NCBI RefSeq assembly: GCF_000732615.1
Contig: NZ_JPGL01000013.1
Span: 124,001 to 188,000 of the forward strand
DNA from: Burkholderia paludis
GTDB taxonomy: Bacteria; Pseudomonadota; Gammaproteobacteria; Burkholderiales; Burkholderiaceae
Direction of reading: 5' to 3'
Length of the DNA: 64,000 nt
Part shown: positions 41,282 to 50,363 of the stretch, piece by piece
Layout of the letters: each line of letters opens with the position of its first letter
Numbering within the stretch: position 1 is the stretch's first letter
Program-made: the position numbers and the translations under genes
The notes under the pieces: model-generated
What the model saw: only the letters and a program-made list of their open reading frames with translations
Database searches by the model: none
Told to the model about the DNA's origin: nothing

Positions 41282-41920
41282 TCAGGCTTTTCCGCCATCC
41301 TGCGCGCCACCGTCGGCGCCCGCCTTCTTCTTGTCCCCGATCCGGCTTTCCTGCCCCGCGAGCAGCTTCGAAATGTTGCCGCGGTGACGCCACACGAGCA
41401 GCACGCTCATCGCGAGCACCGCCCATGCGACCGGGTTGTGGCCCGTGCCGAACAGGAACACGTCGAACACCGGCGCGAACACGGCCGCCACCAGCGCCGC
41501 GAGCGACGAATAGCGGAAGAAGAACGCGACGATCAGCCAGGTCAGCGCGGTCGCGAGACCGAGCACGGGATGGATGGCAAGCAGCACGCCGGCCGCGGTC
41601 GCGACGCCCTTGCCGCCCTGGAAGCGGAAGAACACCGGATACAGGTGGCCGAGGAACACGGCAATCGCGACCCACGCGACCGCGACGTCGGGCAGGCCGA
41701 GGCGTCGCGCGAGCCAGACGGCGATCCAGCCCTTGAACGCGTCGCCGACGAGCGTCAGGATCGCGGCCTTCTTGTTGCCGCTGCGCAGCACGTTGGTCGC
41801 GCCGGGATTCTTCGACCCGTACGAACGCGGGTCGGCCAGGCCCATCGCGCCACTGACGACGACGGCGAACGACACCGAACCGATCAGGTAGGCAACGAGG
41901 GCGGCGAGCAGGATCTGCAT
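41282..41920 (-). CDS. plsY: Glycerol-3-phosphate acyltransferase PlsY
   Basis: A 212-residue membrane enzyme that transfers acyl groups from acyl phosphate to glycerol-3-phosphate, the first step of phospholipid synthesis. The three cytoplasmic signature loops are present: [29 protein letters not shown] in part ([10 protein letters not shown]), GDAFKGW, and [15 protein letters not shown]. Five membrane helices are visible, and a hydrophilic C-terminal tail follows. The ATG at 41920 is selected; upstream in-frame codons are basic. It is downstream of ybaK on the same strand by 116 bp. Confidence 0.95.
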   Translation of the reverse strand: MQILLAALVAYLIGSVSFAVVVSGAMGLADPRSYGSKNPGATNVLRSGNKKAAILTLVGDAFKGWIAVWLARRLGLPDVAVAWVAIAVFLGHLYPVFFRFQGGKGVATAAGVLLAIHPVLGLATALTWLIVAFFFRYSSLAALVAAVFAPVFDVFLFGTGHNPVAWAVLAMSVLLVWRHRGNISKLLAGQESRIGDKKKAGADGGAQDGGKA

Positions 41921-42036
41921 GCGGAGGACTCTTCTTTCAACGTATCGGTAAAGGGACGGCCTTGCACGGCGAGCCGGCAAGCCGAAACGGCGCCCATTCT
42001 ACCGAACGGGCGGGACCTGCCACGAAGGTGAAACCC

Positions 42037-42528
42037 TCAGTCGACACTCGCGCACTGCACCGGCTGCGCGCCGAGCAGCGACGCGAGCACGGCCGGCGCG
42101 AGGCTGACGAGGTAGCCGCGACGGCCGCCGTTCAGGTAGATCGTGGGCAGGTCGAGGATCGTCGCCTCGACGTAGACGGGCATCGACTTGCGCGTGCCGA
42201 ACGGCGACGTGCCGCCGACGAGATAGCCCGAATGGCGGTTCGCGACCTCGGGCTTGCACGGCTCGACGCGCTTCGCGCCGATCTGCCGCGCGAGGTTCTT
42301 CGTCGACACCGTGCGGTCGCCGTGCATCAGCACGATCAGCGGCTTCGCGTGCTCGTCTTCCATCACGAGCGTCTTCACGACGCTGTGCTCGTCGACGCCG
42401 AGCTGGCGCGCCGATTCGCCGGTGCCGCCGTGCTCGACGTAGTCGTACGGATGCTCGCCGAACGCGACGCCGTGGCGGCGCAACAACTGGGTCGCGGGCG
42501 TTTCGGACACATGTCTGGATTTGCTCAT
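42037..42528 (-). CDS. ybaK: Cys-tRNA(Pro) deacylase YbaK
   Basis: A 163-residue YbaK/EbsC-family editing enzyme that hydrolyses Cys-tRNA(Pro) produced by mischarging of prolyl-tRNA synthetase. The family blocks VVKTLVMEDEHAKPLIVLMHGDRTVSTKNLAR in part (KTLVM with the catalytic Lys) and YLVGGTSPFGTRKSMPVYVE are present. Length matches E. coli YbaK (159). It is divergent from the acyl-CoA ligase gene. Confidence 0.93.
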   Translation of the reverse strand: MSKSRHVSETPATQLLRRHGVAFGEHPYDYVEHGGTGESARQLGVDEHSVVKTLVMEDEHAKPLIVLMHGDRTVSTKNLARQIGAKRVEPCKPEVANRHSGYLVGGTSPFGTRKSMPVYVEATILDLPTIYLNGGRRGYLVSLAPAVLASLLGAQPVQCASVD

Positions 42529-42767
42529 GGCGGCATTTTAATGGCGAACGACCGACGGGCGCGCAATCGCGCGTCCGCACCGGCGGTATACTCGCGGCCC
42601 GTTTTCCGCCGGGCGGCCTGCTGCGGCGCCGCAACGATTCCGCCCGTCATCATTGCGGGCATCGCGAAGCGCTATTGCCCGATTGGCCGATTGTGGCGCG
42701 CGTGCCGTCGTGGCACGATCGTTCGCACCCGTCGTCAGCCGCCGCCCGCCCCTTTTCTGGAGACGCC

Positions 42768-44327
42768 ATGCCCTCGTCCATCCGTTCGTCCGAGCCGCTC
42801 GACGTCGATGCGCTGCTCGCCGCGCTGCCCCGCCGCATCTCGGACGTGCCCGCGCGCCAAGCCGCCCGGGCGCCCGCGCACCCGGCGCTGATCGAGGACG
42901 CCCGCCGCCTGTCGTACGGCGACCTGTCGCACGCCATCGAGGCGGCCGCCGCGCGGCTCGCGAGCCTCGGCGTGCAAGGCGGCGACCGCGTGATGATCGT
43001 CGCCGAGAACTGCGTCGCGCAGATCGTGCTGCTGTTCGCAACCGCCCGCCTCGACGCGTGGGCGCTCGTGTCGAACGCCCGGCTGTCGGCCGCCGAACTC
43101 GACGCGATCGCCGCGCACGCGCGCCCGAAGCTGATCGCGCTCACGACCGAGGCGTCGAGCGACGCGCGCACGCACGCCGCGCGGCTCGGCGCGACGCCCG
43201 CCGGCGCCCTGCCGGTCGACATCGGCGCGTGGTCGTATCGCGTCGACGCAAGCGCACCGGGCGAACCGGTGGCCGCCGGCGCCGCGCAATGCGCGGCGCT
43301 GATCTACACGACCGGCACGACCGGCACGCCCAAGGGCGTGATGCTGTCGCACCGCAACCTGCTGTTCATCGCGGCGACGTCGAGCACGCTGCGCCGCGTG
43401 TCGCCCGACGACGTCGTCTACACGGTGCTGCCCGTGTCGCACGTGTACGGGCTCGCGTCGGTCTGCCTCGGCAGCCTGTATGCGGGCGCGACGCTGCGGC
43501 TCGCCCCGCGCTTCGCGCCGGAAGCCGTGCGCGTCGCGCTCGCCGACGAAGGCGTCACGATCTTCCAGGGTGTGCCCGCGATGCATGCGAAGCTGCTCGA
43601 ACACCTGCATACGCACGGCCACGCATGGCATGCGCCGCGCCTGCGTTTCGCGTATTCGGGCGGCTCGCCGCTCGACGCGAACCTGAAGGCGCGCGTCGAG
43701 CGCCTGTACGGCGTGCCGCTGCACAACGGCTACGGAATGACCGAAAGCAGCCCGACGATCACGCAGACGGCGCTCGACGCGCCGCGCACCGACAGCTCGG
43801 TCGGCATGCCGATTCCCGGCGTGGAGATGCGGATCGTCGCGCCGGACGGCACCGACGTGCCGCGAGGCGAAGTCGGCGAGATCCGCGTGCGCGGGCCGAA
43901 CGTGATGCTCGGCTACTACCGCAACGCGGACGCGACACGCGCGGCCGTATCGCCGGACGGCTGGCTCGCCACCGGCGATCTCGCGCGGCAGGGAGCGGAC
44001 GGCGCGGTCACGATCGCGGGCCGCAGCAAGGAGTTGATCATCCGCTCGGGCTTCAACGTGTATCCGGTCGAAGTCGAGCAGGTGCTGAACGCGCATCCGG
44101 ACGTCGTGCAGGCGGCCGTGATCGGCCGCGCGGTCGAAGGCAACGAGGAAGTGCTCGCGTTCGTCGAACTGGTGCCTGGCGCGACGGCCGACGAGGCGGC
44201 GCTGCACGCGTGGTGCGCGGAGCGCCTCGCCCCTTACAAGCGCCCTGCGCACCTCCGCGTGCTCGATGCGCTGCCGGCCGCGTCGACCGGCAAGGTGTTG
44301 AAGCACAAGCTGCGCGACCTGGTCTGA
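42768..44327 (+). CDS. Acyl-CoA ligase (AMP-forming)
   Basis: A 519-residue ANL-superfamily enzyme that activates a carboxylate with ATP to acyl-AMP and then CoA thioester. The ATP loop is IYTTGTTGTPKGVMLSHRN, then NGYGMTESSPT, then WLATGDLARQGADG, and the C-terminal catalytic Lys lies in STGKVLKHKLRDL. It resembles fatty-acid or aromatic acid CoA ligases; the substrate cannot be fixed. The start at 42768 has CTGGAGA upstream. It is convergent with xerD and not linked to other catabolic genes. Confidence 0.92.
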   Translation: MPSSIRSSEPLDVDALLAALPRRISDVPARQAARAPAHPALIEDARRLSYGDLSHAIEAAAARLASLGVQGGDRVMIVAENCVAQIVLLFATARLDAWALVSNARLSAAELDAIAAHARPKLIALTTEASSDARTHAARLGATPAGALPVDIGAWSYRVDASAPGEPVAAGAAQCAALIYTTGTTGTPKGVMLSHRNLLFIAATSSTLRRVSPDDVVYTVLPVSHVYGLASVCLGSLYAGATLRLAPRFAPEAVRVALADEGVTIFQGVPAMHAKLLEHLHTHGHAWHAPRLRFAYSGGSPLDANLKARVERLYGVPLHNGYGMTESSPTITQTALDAPRTDSSVGMPIPGVEMRIVAPDGTDVPRGEVGEIRVRGPNVMLGYYRNADATRAAVSPDGWLATGDLARQGADGAVTIAGRSKELIIRSGFNVYPVEVEQVLNAHPDVVQAAVIGRAVEGNEEVLAFVELVPGATADEAALHAWCAERLAPYKRPAHLRVLDALPAASTGKVLKHKLRDLV

Positions 44328-44400
44328 CGCAGGCCGGCGCCGGCGCGCCGCGGGCGGCGAAACCGGCGGCGCGCGTGCCGCGCCGGATGCCCGCCGCGCG

Positions 44401-45351
44401 CTAGCCGCGCGGATGGTGTTGCGCGTGCAGCGACTTCAACCGCTCGCGCGCGACGTGCGTGTAGATCTGCGTCGTCGAGATATCGCTGTGGCCGAGCAGC
44501 ATCTGCACGACGCGCAGGTCGGCGCCGTGGTTCAGCAGGTGCGTCGCGAACGCATGCCGCAGCGTATGGGGCGACAGGTGCGCGCGCACGTCGGCGCGCA
44601 GCGCGTGGCGCTTGATGATGTTCCAGAACTGCTGGCGCGTCATCCCCTCGCCGCGCCCGGTCACGAACAGCGCATCGGCCGCGCGCGCGCCAAGCAGCGC
44701 GGGCCGCGCATCGCGCAGGTAGCGCTCGATCCAGCCGTGCGCCACCTCGCCGAACGGCACGAGCCGCTCCTTCGAGCCCTTGCCCATCACGCGCACGACA
44801 CCCTCGTTGAGCCCGACCTCGACGGTTTTCAGCATCACGAGTTCGCTCACGCGCAGCCCGCTCGCATACATCAGCTCGAGCATCGTGCGATCGCGCAGGC
44901 CGAGCGGCGTGTCGACGTCGGGCGCACCGAGCAGCGCCTCGACCTGCGCCTCCGACAACGTCGACGGGAAGCGCACCGCCTGTTTCGCGGACGTGATCCG
45001 CAGCGTCGGATCCGCGCTCGCGCGATGCTCGCGCACGGCCCAGCCGTAATAGCGCCGGAACACCGACAGCCGCCGGTTCGACGACGTCGCCTTGCCGTCG
45101 CTGCGCGCGGCGATGTAGCCCGTCACCATCGCTTCGTCGGCCGAATCGAGCGGCGTGTCGTGCGTCGCGGCCAGCCACCGGGAAAACAGCACCAGATCGC
45201 GCCGGTACGCATCGAGCGTGTTGCGCGAGAGCCCGTGTTCGAGCCACAGCGCATCGCAAAACACGTCGATCGATGCGCGGCTCGCGAGCAGCGCGGGCGA
45301 CGCGGCGGCGGTATCTTCGTCGCCGCCGGGGATCATCAATGGTTCGCTCAT
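44401..45351 (-). CDS. xerD: Tyrosine recombinase XerD
   Basis: A 316-residue tyrosine recombinase that, with XerC, resolves chromosome dimers at dif during division. The SAM-like N-terminal DNA-binding domain (about 25-110) precedes the catalytic domain with Arg in SGLRVSEL, Lys in GKGSKERLVP, HTLRHAFATH, and LLGHSDISTTQIYTHV with the nucleophilic Tyr. The C-terminal tail (LKSLHAQHHPRG) is XerD-like. A 17-residue N-terminal extension is longer than in E. coli. Its ATG overlaps the ogt stop as ATGA. No dif-like site was found in the window. Confidence 0.94.
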   Translation of the reverse strand: MSEPLMIPGGDEDTAAASPALLASRASIDVFCDALWLEHGLSRNTLDAYRRDLVLFSRWLAATHDTPLDSADEAMVTGYIAARSDGKATSSNRRLSVFRRYYGWAVREHRASADPTLRITSAKQAVRFPSTLSEAQVEALLGAPDVDTPLGLRDRTMLELMYASGLRVSELVMLKTVEVGLNEGVVRVMGKGSKERLVPFGEVAHGWIERYLRDARPALLGARAADALFVTGRGEGMTRQQFWNIIKRHALRADVRAHLSPHTLRHAFATHLLNHGADLRVVQMLLGHSDISTTQIYTHVARERLKSLHAQHHPRG

Positions 45352-45818
45352 CGGTACGGTACGCCCTCGTGCGCCAGCAGCCAGCGCTTCACGTTCCGGT
45401 AATAGCCGTTGTCGTCATGGTTCGCGAAACCGCCGAGGCCGCCCGCCGCGACGACGCGATGGCACGGGATCACGAGCGGGAAATAGTTGGCGCCGCACGC
45501 CTGGCCGACCGCGCGCGGCGCGCTGCCGATCCGCTTGGCGACCTGGCCGTAGGTCAGCACCGTGCCGGGCGGGATATCGCTGATGGCGTCCCACACGCGA
45601 TGCTGGAACGCGCTGCCGACTTCGGCGAGCGGCAGGTCGAAGCGCGCCGACGCGCGCGCGAAATAACGTTCGATCTGCGTGACCGCGCGCTTCGCGAGCG
45701 GCGAATCCGGCTCGACCGACTTCACCGATTCGGGCAGATAGACGATCTCGCGCACCACCGCGGCGTCCGTGCGGATGCCGACCTTGCCGAACGGCGCGTC
45801 GATGACTGCATTGAACAT
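45348..45818 (-). CDS. ogt: O6-alkylguanine-DNA alkyltransferase
   Basis: A 156-residue suicide repair protein that takes methyl groups from O6-methylguanine. The active-site motif is IPCHRVV, and the HTH region SAFQHRVWDAISDIPPGTVLTYGQVAKRIGS in part (VWDAISDIPPG) and VGQACGANYFPL are conserved. The start at 45818 has CAGGAGAGG upstream. It lies 63 bp after queG and overlaps xerD by 4 bp. Confidence 0.94.
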   Translation of the reverse strand: MFNAVIDAPFGKVGIRTDAAVVREIVYLPESVKSVEPDSPLAKRAVTQIERYFARASARFDLPLAEVGSAFQHRVWDAISDIPPGTVLTYGQVAKRIGSAPRAVGQACGANYFPLVIPCHRVVAAGGLGGFANHDDNGYYRNVKRWLLAHEGVPYR

Positions 45819-45881
45819 ACCCTCTCCTGACCGATGGATGCGCGCGGCACCGCCGCGCGCCGACGACACTTTACGCCGCCT

Positions 45882-47111
45882 TCACGCGGCACGCAGCGCC
45901 CATTCGACATGCTCGCGCACGACCGGAGACGGATCGTCGGCCCGCGCGCGCAACGCGGCGACGATGCCGTCGCGCGCCTGCGGCGCGAGCCGGTTCCCGC
46001 GCAGCGCATTGCCGAGGCCGACCGCGAGATTGCGCAACCAGCTTTCATAGCCGATGCGCCGGATCGCGCTGCCCTGCATCCGCGTATCGAACGCTTCGGC
46101 GTCCCATGCGAACAGCTCGACGAGCGTCGCGCGGTCGAGGCCGTGCCGCACGTCGAAATCGGCGACGGGCGCGGCCTGCGCGAACTTGTTCCACGGGCAG
46201 ACGAGCTGGCAGTCGTCGCAGCCGTACACGCGATTGCCGATCATCGGCCGCAACGGTTCGGGGATGCTGCCTTTCAGTTCGATCGTCAGGTAGGAGATGC
46301 AGCGGCGCGCGTCGACGCGGTACGGTTCGACGATCGCGCCGGTCGGACATGCGCCGATGCAGCGCGTGCAGCTTCCGCAGTGCGCGCCGGGCGTCTCGGG
46401 CGCGGTGTCGGGCGACGTTTGCGCGTCGGTCGGCAGCGGAACGTCGACGTAAATCTCGCCGAGGAAGAACAGCGAGCCCGCATCGCGCTGCAGCAGCAGC
46501 GTGTGCTTGCCGCGCCAGCCGACGCCGGCCTTCTGCGCAAGCTCGACCTCGAGCACGGGCGCGGAATCGGTAAACACGCGGTAACCGAACGCGCCGATCT
46601 CGCGCTCGATGCGCTCCGCGAGCGTCTGCAGCCGGTTGCGCAGCACCTTGTGATAGTCGCGACCGCGTGCATAGATCGACACGACGGCCGCCTGCGGATC
46701 GTCGAGCCGCGCCCGTTCGCGCGCGCGCCAGTCGTGCGGCGCGCGTGCGACGGGCTCGCCGCCCGGTGCGCCGGCGGCGAGCGTTTCGGCCGGCAGGTAG
46801 GCGAGCCGCGCGGAAATCACGCGTCGCGTACCGGCCACAAGTTCGGCCGGACGCGCGCGTTTCATCCCATGTTTCGCCATATAATCCATCTCGCCGTGGT
46901 AGCCGGCTTCCAGCCAGGCGGCGAGGCCTGCTTCGGCGTCCGAGAGATCGGTATCGCTGATGCCGATCGCCCCGAAACCCAATTCGCGCCCCCACGCCCT
47001 GATGCGCGTGGCGAGCGCACTCAACGCCGCATCGTCGAGCGCGCACGGCGCGGCGCCTTCGGCACGAGTCGAAGGCCTGTCGGATGCGGCGAGTTCCGGT
47101 AATCGGTTCAT
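45882..47111 (-). CDS. queG: Epoxyqueuosine reductase
   Basis: A 409-residue cobalamin-dependent iron-sulfur enzyme that makes queuosine from epoxyqueuosine in tRNA. An N-terminal reductive-dehalogenase-like B12 domain is followed by two 4Fe-4S clusters: CGSCTRCIGACPTGA with the later RCISY, and CDDCQLVCPWN. A HEAT-like C-terminal domain (RNLAVGLGNALRGN) binds tRNA. It leads queG-ogt-xerD and is divergent from tsaE with only 17 bp between start codons, mirroring E. coli where queG is divergent from the nnr-tsaE-amiB cluster; nnr is not here. Confidence 0.95.
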   Translation of the reverse strand: MNRLPELAASDRPSTRAEGAAPCALDDAALSALATRIRAWGRELGFGAIGISDTDLSDAEAGLAAWLEAGYHGEMDYMAKHGMKRARPAELVAGTRRVISARLAYLPAETLAAGAPGGEPVARAPHDWRARERARLDDPQAAVVSIYARGRDYHKVLRNRLQTLAERIEREIGAFGYRVFTDSAPVLEVELAQKAGVGWRGKHTLLLQRDAGSLFFLGEIYVDVPLPTDAQTSPDTAPETPGAHCGSCTRCIGACPTGAIVEPYRVDARRCISYLTIELKGSIPEPLRPMIGNRVYGCDDCQLVCPWNKFAQAAPVADFDVRHGLDRATLVELFAWDAEAFDTRMQGSAIRRIGYESWLRNLAVGLGNALRGNRLAPQARDGIVAALRARADDPSPVVREHVEWALRAA

Positions 47112-47128
47112 CGCACTATTTTACGAGA

Positions 47129-47683
47129 ATGCCAGCCACGCCCAGCCAACCGCCTCATGACGCCACGCTGCCCGCCCCGTTCGCGGAGCGCGTGATCGCG
47201 CTCGCCGACGAAGCGGCGACCGAGGCCTTCGGCACCCGCTTCGCACACGCGCTCGACGCGGCGCGCACCGAGCTCGCCCGCACGCACGCGTTCGACGGGC
47301 TGCAGATCCAGCTGGTCGGCGATCTCGGTGCGGGCAAGACGTCCCTCGTGCGCGCGATCCTGCGCGGCCTCGGCCACACGGGCCGCGTGCGCAGCCCGAC
47401 CTATACGCTCGTCGAGCCGTACGCGCTCGAACGCGACGATGGGGAACTCGAGGTCTATCACTTCGATCTGTATCGATTCAACGATCCGGCCGAATGGTCC
47501 GACGCAGGCTTTCGCGAGTATTTCAATTCCAGCGCGATCTGTCTCGTCGAATGGCCGCAACAGGCGGGTGCGCTGCTCGGCGTGCCCGATCTGGTCTTCT
47601 CGCTCGACGTGGATGGCGACGGCCGTGCCCTCACCGTTCGGGCGTATAGCGCTTCAGGAAAGGCATGTCTCGAAAGATGTTGA
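47129..47683 (+). CDS. tsaE: TsaE, tRNA t6A modification ATPase
   Basis: A 184-residue P-loop ATPase needed with TsaB, TsaC/D to form threonylcarbamoyladenosine in tRNA. Walker A is GDLGAGKTSLVRAIL (64 on), and GRVRSPTYTLVEPY, VYHFDLYR and CLVEWPQQ are the family blocks. It has an N-terminal extension of about 25 residues relative to E. coli TsaE (153). The ATG at 47129 is used; one at 47084 would start inside queG. It overlaps amiC by 19 bp. Confidence 0.93.
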   Translation: MPATPSQPPHDATLPAPFAERVIALADEAATEAFGTRFAHALDAARTELARTHAFDGLQIQLVGDLGAGKTSLVRAILRGLGHTGRVRSPTYTLVEPYALERDDGELEVYHFDLYRFNDPAEWSDAGFREYFNSSAICLVEWPQQAGALLGVPDLVFSLDVDGDGRALTVRAYSASGKACLERC

Positions 47684-49197
47684 TCAAACCGTTCCGTTCG
47701 ATCGAATCGGCGGCCACCGCGACGCACAACTGGCGGCGCCGCCAGATCCTGTGCGCGGGCGCGTCGACACTGGTGCTCGGTCTCGTCGCGCCGCGGCTCG
47801 CGCATGCGTCGTCGGTGCTCGGCGTGCGCGTCTGGCCCGCCCGCGATTACACGCGCGTCACGATCGAATCCGACCAGCCGCTGCAGAATACCCAACAACT
47901 GCTGCAGGGTCCCGACCGTCTCGTCGTCGACCTGAACGGCCTCGATCTCGACCAGGCGCTGCGCGACCTCGTGTCGAAGATCGCGCCGAACGATCCGCAG
48001 ATCCAGTCGGTACGCGTCGGCCAGTATCAGCCGCATGTCGTGCGGATGGTGTTCGACCTGAAAGGTTCGGTCAAGCCGCAGGTGTTCACGCTGCCGCCGG
48101 TCGGCGCGTACAAGTACCGGCTCGTGTTCGACCTGTATCCGGCCGTCGCGCCCGATCCGCTGACCGACCTGATTACGCAGACGGAGCGCAAGGAGCAGGC
48201 GCTCAACGACGCCGCGCGCGCGCAGCAGATGCAGCCGCCGACCGCGCTGTCCGGCCCGGGCGCACCGCTGCCGCCGCCCGCCGCGGGCGACAACAGCGAC
48301 GCATTCTTCCAGCGTTTCGCGCAGAACACCCCCGCCACGCCGCACGCGCCGCCCACCGCCGCGACCCCGGCGACGCCCGCGAAGCCGGCCGTCAAGCCGC
48401 CGCCCGTCATCGCCCGCCGCGACGACAGTGACGACGACGACGACACCTACAAGTTCACCGCACCGAAATCCGGCAAGGGCGGCACCGTGCGCCTGCTGAC
48501 GGTCGCGATCGATCCGGGCCACGGCGGCGAGGATCCCGGCGCGATCGGCGGCGGCGGCACGTACGAGAAGCACATCGCGCTCGACATCGCGAAGAAGCTG
48601 CGCGCGAAGATCGACGGCGCGCCGAACATGCGCGCGATGATGACGCGCGACGCCGACTTCTTCGTGCCGCTGAACGTGCGCGTGCAGAAGGCGCGCCGCG
48701 TGGGCGCCGACCTGTTCGTGTCGATCCACGCGGACGCGTTCACGACGCCGTCCGCGCGCGGCTCGTCGGTGTTCGCGCTGTCCGACCACGGCGCGACGAG
48801 CGCCGCGGCGCGCTGGATGGCGAACAAGGAAAACTCGTCCGACCTGATCGGCGGCATCAACATCAAGACGCCGGACGCGGCCGTGAACCGCGCACTGTTC
48901 GACATGTCGACGACCGCGCAGATCCGCGATTCGCTGCGCTACGGCAACTACGTGCTGAAGGAAGTCGGCGGCATCAACAAGCTGCACAAGGGCTCGGTCG
49001 AGCAGGCCGGGTTCGCGGTGCTGAAGGCGCCCGACATTCCGTCGATCCTCGTCGAGACGGCGTTCATCAGCAACCCGGACGAAGAGCGCCGGCTCAACGA
49101 CGACAGCTATCGCGACGAGATGGCCGACGCGATCTTCCGCGGCATCAAGCGCTACTTCTCCGCGAACCCGCCGCTCGCGAAGAACCGGATGGCCTGA
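47665..49197 (+). CDS. amiC: N-acetylmuramoyl-L-alanine amidase, AmiC type
   Basis: A 510-residue periplasmic amidase that cleaves septal peptidoglycan to separate daughter cells. The N-terminus WRRRQILCAGASTLVLGL is a twin-arginine-like signal. An AMIN domain follows (about 50-160), then a Pro/Ala-rich linker (about 190-260) with an Asp run, and an Amidase_3 domain from about 275. Zinc ligands are in IDPGHGGEDPGAIG, TYEKHIALDI and SIHADAF; the catalytic Glu is in LVETAFISN. The start is ATG 47665 or 47677. It overlaps tsaE and is coupled to it. Confidence 0.93.
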   Translation: MSRKMLIKPFRSIESAATATHNWRRRQILCAGASTLVLGLVAPRLAHASSVLGVRVWPARDYTRVTIESDQPLQNTQQLLQGPDRLVVDLNGLDLDQALRDLVSKIAPNDPQIQSVRVGQYQPHVVRMVFDLKGSVKPQVFTLPPVGAYKYRLVFDLYPAVAPDPLTDLITQTERKEQALNDAARAQQMQPPTALSGPGAPLPPPAAGDNSDAFFQRFAQNTPATPHAPPTAATPATPAKPAVKPPPVIARRDDSDDDDDTYKFTAPKSGKGGTVRLLTVAIDPGHGGEDPGAIGGGGTYEKHIALDIAKKLRAKIDGAPNMRAMMTRDADFFVPLNVRVQKARRVGADLFVSIHADAFTTPSARGSSVFALSDHGATSAAARWMANKENSSDLIGGINIKTPDAAVNRALFDMSTTAQIRDSLRYGNYVLKEVGGINKLHKGSVEQAGFAVLKAPDIPSILVETAFISNPDEERRLNDDSYRDEMADAIFRGIKRYFSANPPLAKNRMA

Positions 49198-49251
49198 CGG
49201 CTTCCCGGGCCGTTCCCGCCCCGCCGCCGGCACGCAGCGCGTGCCGGCGCG

Positions 49252-50133
49252 TCACGATGCCGCGAAGCGGCGCATCAGTTTCCCGCCGAACACGTTCACC
49301 GCGAGCCCGCCCATCACGAGAGCCGCGCCGATCAGCTGCGTGCGCGTGAGATGCTCGTCGAGCAGCAGCGACGCCGACGCGAGGCCGACGACCGGCACCA
49401 GCAGCGAGAACTGCGCGACCTGCGCGGCCGGGTAGCGCGACATCAGGCGGCTCCACAGCCCGTAGCCGAGCAACGTCGCGACGAACGCGAGATAGACGAC
49501 CGCGAAGATCGACGCGCCGTTCAGTCCGGCGAGCGCGTCCGCGATCCGCTGCGGCCCCTCGAACCACAGCGACAGCAGGAAGAACGGCACGGGCGGCACG
49601 AGGCTGGCCCACACGACGAGAGACACGAGGTTCGCCTGGCCGACCTTCTTCGTGACGATGTTGCCGACCGCCCACATCGCGGCCGAACAGATCGTCAGCA
49701 GGAAACCCGCCAGCGTCATCGCGCGGCCGCCCTGCGCCGCGATCACGACGAGCCCGCCCGCGGCGATCGCCAGCCCGAGCAGGTTCTGCAGGCGCAGCCG
49801 CTCGCCGAGGAACAGCATCGCGAACACGAGCGTGAAGAACGCCTGCGACTGCAGCACGAGCGACGCGAGCCCGGCCGGCATGCCGACGTACATGCCCGTA
49901 AACAGGAACACGAACTGGCCGAGCTGGATCGTCGCGCCGTACAGCACCAGCAGGCGCCACGGAATCTGCGGCCGGCGCACGAAGAACACCGCGGGCACGG
50001 CCGCGAGCGTGAAGCGTAGCGCGCCGAGCAGCATCGGCGGCATGCCGTGCAGGCCGACCTTGATCACGACGAAGTTCACGCCCCACGCCAGGATCACGAC
50101 CAGCGCGAGCAGCAAGTCCTTCGGGGCCATCAT
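49252..50133 (-). CDS. eamA: EamA-type cysteine/O-acetylserine exporter
   Basis: A 293-residue DMT-superfamily transporter with ten membrane helices. Long stretches match E. coli EamA closely, including WGVNFVVIKVGLHGMPP, GMPAGLASLVLQSQAFFT and SLLVPVVGLASASLLLDE, so export of cysteine-pathway metabolites is plausible. Two adjacent in-frame ATG codons (50133 and 50130) follow AAGAGGAGAC. It is monocistronic, convergent with amiC and divergent from the pirin gene. Confidence 0.9.
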   Translation of the reverse strand: MMAPKDLLLALVVILAWGVNFVVIKVGLHGMPPMLLGALRFTLAAVPAVFFVRRPQIPWRLLVLYGATIQLGQFVFLFTGMYVGMPAGLASLVLQSQAFFTLVFAMLFLGERLRLQNLLGLAIAAGGLVVIAAQGGRAMTLAGFLLTICSAAMWAVGNIVTKKVGQANLVSLVVWASLVPPVPFFLLSLWFEGPQRIADALAGLNGASIFAVVYLAFVATLLGYGLWSRLMSRYPAAQVAQFSLLVPVVGLASASLLLDEHLTRTQLIGAALVMGGLAVNVFGGKLMRRFAAS

Positions 50134-50363
50134 CGGAGTCTCCTCTTTCGTTTTTTGTCGAATCGTCGTGCGGCGCGCCGGCCGCGCGAGCGGCCTCCCC
50201 GTCGGGACGTCCGGCGGGGCGACGACCCCGGGGCGGGCGCGCTTTCGCGAAGGCGGCCAGTCTACCGGGTTTCGCCTGCGGGCCGATACCCGCGCCGCAC
50301 GCATGGAATCGGCGGCGGGCGGCCAGTACAATGACCGGCATCCGCCGCCCCACAGGATCCGCC

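Noticed and set aside
44401..45351. XerD as an integrase marking a genomic island
   Set aside because: The protein matches the housekeeping XerD in length and motifs, sits in an operon with queG and ogt, and there is no tRNA, attachment repeat or phage gene nearby.
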